From the NCBI RefSeq assembly GCF_011684115.1, contig NZ_JAADJV010000001.1, positions 1,488,001 to 1,552,000 on the forward strand: a stretch of 64,000 nt of DNA. The letters run 5' to 3'. This DNA comes from Rahnella aceris. GTDB lineage: Bacteria; Pseudomonadota; Gammaproteobacteria; Enterobacterales; Enterobacteriaceae. The notes below the pieces were generated by a model. That model did not search any database. It was not told the DNA's origin and saw nothing but the letters and a program-made list of their open reading frames with translations. The position numbers were made by a program, and so were the translations under genes. Positions 61,873 to 64,000 of the stretch are shown here, piece after piece (positions within the stretch are counted from its first letter, which is position 1; the number at the start of each line of letters is the position of its first letter).

Positions 61873-62637
61873 GCCGGTAAACGCCGCCTGCTCTTTCGCC
61901 GCCAGTGCACGCATGCCTTCGCTGCGGTCGTCACTGGCCGCAATCAGGGCCGACAACGAACGTTCATAACTGATGCCCGCCGTTAAGCCCATATCGAAAC
62001 TCGCCAGCACGGCTTTTTTGGCCATCTTAACGGCGAGCGGTGCGGCACGGGAAATATTCTGCGCAATCTTTAACGCCTGTTCCGTTAACGTTTCCGGCGT
62101 GGTGACACGGCTGATCAGTCCGGCGGCCAGCGCTTCTGTGGCGGTGATTTTTCGCCCGGCGAGGATGATTTCCATCGCCAGTGATTTCCCCACCGATTTA
62201 ACCAGCCGCTGCGTGCCACCCGCGCCGGGGATAATCCCGATGTGCGTTTCCGGCAGCCCGATGATGGCCGTGTCATCGGCAATCACGATATCGCACAGCA
62301 ACGCCAGTTCCAGCCCGCCGCCCAGTGCATAACCGGATAACGCCGCGACAACCGGCGTTTCAATGGCGGCAATCTGATCCCACTTTTCACTGAAACCGCT
62401 GGTGTAAAGGGCTATCGCTGAGGCGGTGGCCAGCGTGCCGGTATCGGCACCCGCAGCAAACGCACGCGCGGAGCCGGAAATCACCATCGCGCGGATCTGT
62501 TTATCACCGTCCAGTTCGCGCATTTTCTCCAGCAATTGCGTCAGCATTTCTGCACTCAGCGCATTAAGTTTTTCCGGCCGGTTAAGAATGATATGCGCCA
62601 CGCCCTGATGACGTTCACAGCGGATAAGTTCGCTCAT
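61867..62637 (-). CDS. Enoyl-CoA hydratase/isomerase family protein
   Basis: 256 residues. LNRPEKLNALSAEML, the oxyanion hole segment SGYALGGGLELALLCD with the first catalytic Glu position, and LPETHIGIIPGAGGTQRL with the second are complete for a crotonase hydratase. Its ATG overlaps the stop of the upstream dehydrogenase (ATGA). With that enzyme and the CoA-transferase it forms a small acyl-CoA pathway, for example carnitine- or phenylacetate-like beta-oxidation. The substrate is not resolved. Confidence 0.9.
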   Translation of the reverse strand: MSELIRCERHQGVAHIILNRPEKLNALSAEMLTQLLEKMRELDGDKQIRAMVISGSARAFAAGADTGTLATASAIALYTSGFSEKWDQIAAIETPVVAALSGYALGGGLELALLCDIVIADDTAIIGLPETHIGIIPGAGGTQRLVKSVGKSLAMEIILAGRKITATEALAAGLISRVTTPETLTEQALKIAQNISRAAPLAVKMAKKAVLASFDMGLTAGISYERSLSALIAASDDRSEGMRALAAKEQAAFTGK

Positions 62638-63527
62638 GGTTTTTGCATCCCGCTGATGGCAAGGATTGTGGCGTTTCGGTGCGCGAGACCTTCTTCAATA
62701 GCCTGCGCCGTCCACGGATAAAACCCGGCGCCGGTTTTGGTGCCCAGATTGCCCTGCTCAATTTGCGCCAGCAACCACGGCGGCAGCTCCTCGTCGCGCG
62801 ATAAGGCTGGCAGTAATATCGCGGCGACATTTTTCACCGTGTCCAGTCCGGCAAAATCCATCAGCTTCAGCGGCCCCATCGCCGACCAGCGCGGGGCGAG
62901 CGTACTTTGTACAGCGAAGTCCACGTCTTCGATGCTGGCAATTCCGGCTGTGACCAGATGCAACGCCTCACGCAGCATGGCGTATTGCAACCGGTTGACG
63001 ATAAAACCCGGCGCTTCTTTATGAATGGTCACCGTCTGTTTACCCAGTTGCTGACAAAGCGCATCGGCCTGCTGACGCGTATTTTCATGGGTTTGCGGTC
63101 CGCAGACAATTTCCACCATCGGCATCACATCCGCCGGATTAAACCAGTGCAGGCCGATAAAGCGCGACGGCACCGCCAGTACGCTGGCAATCTGCCCGAC
63201 CGGGACGCTGGAGGTGTTGGTGGTCAGCAGACAGTCGTCGCTGACATGTTTTTCGATCTCCTGGAAAATCTGCTGCTTAAGCGCCAGCACCTCAGCGATA
63301 TTCTCCGAAACAATCTTCGCGCCTTTCAGACATTCCGCCATGGACGTCGTAAACGTGACCGACGCCGTCAGCCCGGCGTCGATACTGTCGATCACTTTGG
63401 CCGCATTGTGCAGCGAGTTTTCAGTGCGTGAATAAAGCGCCACCTTAAAGCCGCTGGCGGCAAATACCGCAGCAATCCTCGCGCCCATCGTGCCCGCGCC
63501 AATGACTGCAACCTGCGTTGGTTCCAT
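62634..63527 (-). CDS. 3-hydroxyacyl-CoA dehydrogenase family protein
   Basis: 297 residues. Rossmann start VAVIGAGTMGARIAAVFAASG; SENIAEVLALKQQIF and TNTSSVPVGQIA; the catalytic His is in GLHWFNPADVMPMVEIV; EAPGFIVNRLQYAMLREA begins the C-terminal domain. It resembles 3-hydroxybutyryl-CoA, L-gulonate and carnitine dehydrogenases. GGAGG precedes ATG 63527. It sits between the CoA-transferase and the hydratase. Confidence 0.9.
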   Translation of the reverse strand: MEPTQVAVIGAGTMGARIAAVFAASGFKVALYSRTENSLHNAAKVIDSIDAGLTASVTFTTSMAECLKGAKIVSENIAEVLALKQQIFQEIEKHVSDDCLLTTNTSSVPVGQIASVLAVPSRFIGLHWFNPADVMPMVEIVCGPQTHENTRQQADALCQQLGKQTVTIHKEAPGFIVNRLQYAMLREALHLVTAGIASIEDVDFAVQSTLAPRWSAMGPLKLMDFAGLDTVKNVAAILLPALSRDEELPPWLLAQIEQGNLGTKTGAGFYPWTAQAIEEGLAHRNATILAISGMQKP

Positions 63528-63542
63528 ATTATCTGCCTCCGG

Positions 63543-64000
63543 TTAAATGACGCCCTGTTGCGCAAGTGTGTCCATCTCCTGCGAAGACAGCCCCAGTTGT
63601 GCACTGAGAATGGCGCGGGTGTGCTCGCCAAGCTGTGGCGGCATTAAATCGGGTAGCTGGTTCATGCCGCTCAGCTTCACGGGCTGCGGTAAGATACTGA
63701 TTTCACCGGCGACCGGATGCATCACCTGATGCAGTAATCCGCGTTCGGCGGCATGCGGGCTTTGCAGCAGTTCATCCAGCCCCCAGACCGGTGCGGCGGG
63801 AATACCACCGGCATCGAGCAGGGCGAGCGCCCCGGCCACCGTTTTGTCGTGCAACCACTCTTCAATCAGCACCCGTAATTCGTACTGATGTTTCAGGCGC
63901 TGCGGATCCGTCGCAAAGCGCGCATCCTGTACGATTTCCGGTTTGCCAATGGCCTGTGCCAGACGGAGGAACAGGCTGTCATTGGCGACGGCAATCACCA
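63543..64000 (-). CDS. CaiB/BaiF-type CoA-transferase (5' partial)
   Basis: The frame runs off the right edge; about 152 C-terminal residues are seen. AVANDSLFLRLAQAIGKPEIVQDARFATD, then AGGIPAAPVWGLDELLQSPHAAERGLLHQV and a C-terminal GEHTRAILSAQLGLS are typical of family III CoA-transferases. It would activate a carboxylic acid for the downstream dehydrogenase and hydratase. First visible gene of that operon. Confidence 0.9.
   Translation of the reverse strand, partial: VIAVANDSLFLRLAQAIGKPEIVQDARFATDPQRLKHQYELRVLIEEWLHDKTVAGALALLDAGGIPAAPVWGLDELLQSPHAAERGLLHQVMHPVAGEISILPQPVKLSGMNQLPDLMPPQLGEHTRAILSAQLGLSSQEMDTLAQQGVI

Noticed and set aside
1..64000. CRISPR arrays, rRNA, tRNA, transposase genes and phage genes
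   Set aside because: No regularly spaced direct repeats, no cloverleaf or ribosomal RNA sequence, and no recognisable transposase, integrase or phage structural gene was found when reading the window; the only repeats are the dispersed hairpin elements and the 108-bp duplication.

Overview
The window looks like a chromosomal segment of a Gram-negative gammaproteobacterium of the order Enterobacterales, probably in or near Yersiniaceae (Rahnella, Ewingella or Serratia-like). The clues are enterobacterial proteins in close-to-canonical form: EfeUOB with a Fur-like box, GntK/GntP permease/Edd/Eda with GntR operators, a YahK-type alcohol dehydrogenase, a DUF1471 (YdgH/BhsA/McbA) protein and MipA/OmpV. 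Genus is an inference; no rRNA or tRNA is visible. Both ends cut genes: a nitroreductase at the left and a CoA-transferase at the right.

Left metabolic block (0-26 kb, GC-rich, dense operons). After a cyclic-di-GMP EAL protein and a MarR-acetyltransferase fusion, an RpiR-type regulator faces a six-gene operon: a polar amino-acid type ABC transporter (binding protein, two permeases, no ATPase) interleaved with three DUF1989 proteins, the family that includes carboxyguanidine deiminase. Next come a F420-reductase-like protein, a LysR regulator, a three-domain NADH:fumarate-reductase-like flavoprotein divergent from a DASS dicarboxylate/citrate transporter, and a GntR-controlled peptide-transporter cluster that also encodes an M20 peptidase homologue, a D-cysteine desulfhydrase-like PLP enzyme, an ornithine cyclodeaminase homologue, a rhodanese and a fused double ATPase. 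The two outer promoters of that cluster share an operator-like motif.

Accessory block (about 26.6-45.3 kb). Genes are small, often single, with mixed composition: GST/LysR, AraC/SDR, two serine hydrolases, an Lrp-type regulator, a two-component system beside MipA/OmpV and a lipoprotein, a periplasmic ClpP-like protein, an orphan PTS IIB, a ClbS/DfsB homologue, an ArsR/MFS pair and a GNAT. Remnants occur among them (an HxlR regulator with an internal deletion, a Nudix fragment, an ORF cut by a duplication). A dispersed hairpin repeat (5' box GTCCGC..TGGCAC, variable stem, complementary 3' box) and an exact 108-bp duplication recur only here and sit at several broken gene ends. At 43.4-44.1 kb three short genes in a row encode secreted peptides with glycine/aspartate/asparagine-rich tails; I could assign them to no family.

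Right block (45.3-64 kb). The acid-induced iron importer efeUOB, an envelope-lipid cassette (GT21 ceramide-glucosyltransferase-like enzyme, DedA protein, GT2 transferase), an Entner-Doudoroff gluconate operon gntK-permease-edd-eda under two tandem GntR operators, a small DUF1471 protein, a CopD-like membrane protein, a TetR/EamA exporter pair, a zinc alcohol dehydrogenase, and a HutC-type regulator downstream of enoyl-CoA hydratase, 3-hydroxyacyl-CoA dehydrogenase and a CoA-transferase. All functions are read from sequence motifs and recalled family features; no search was run.
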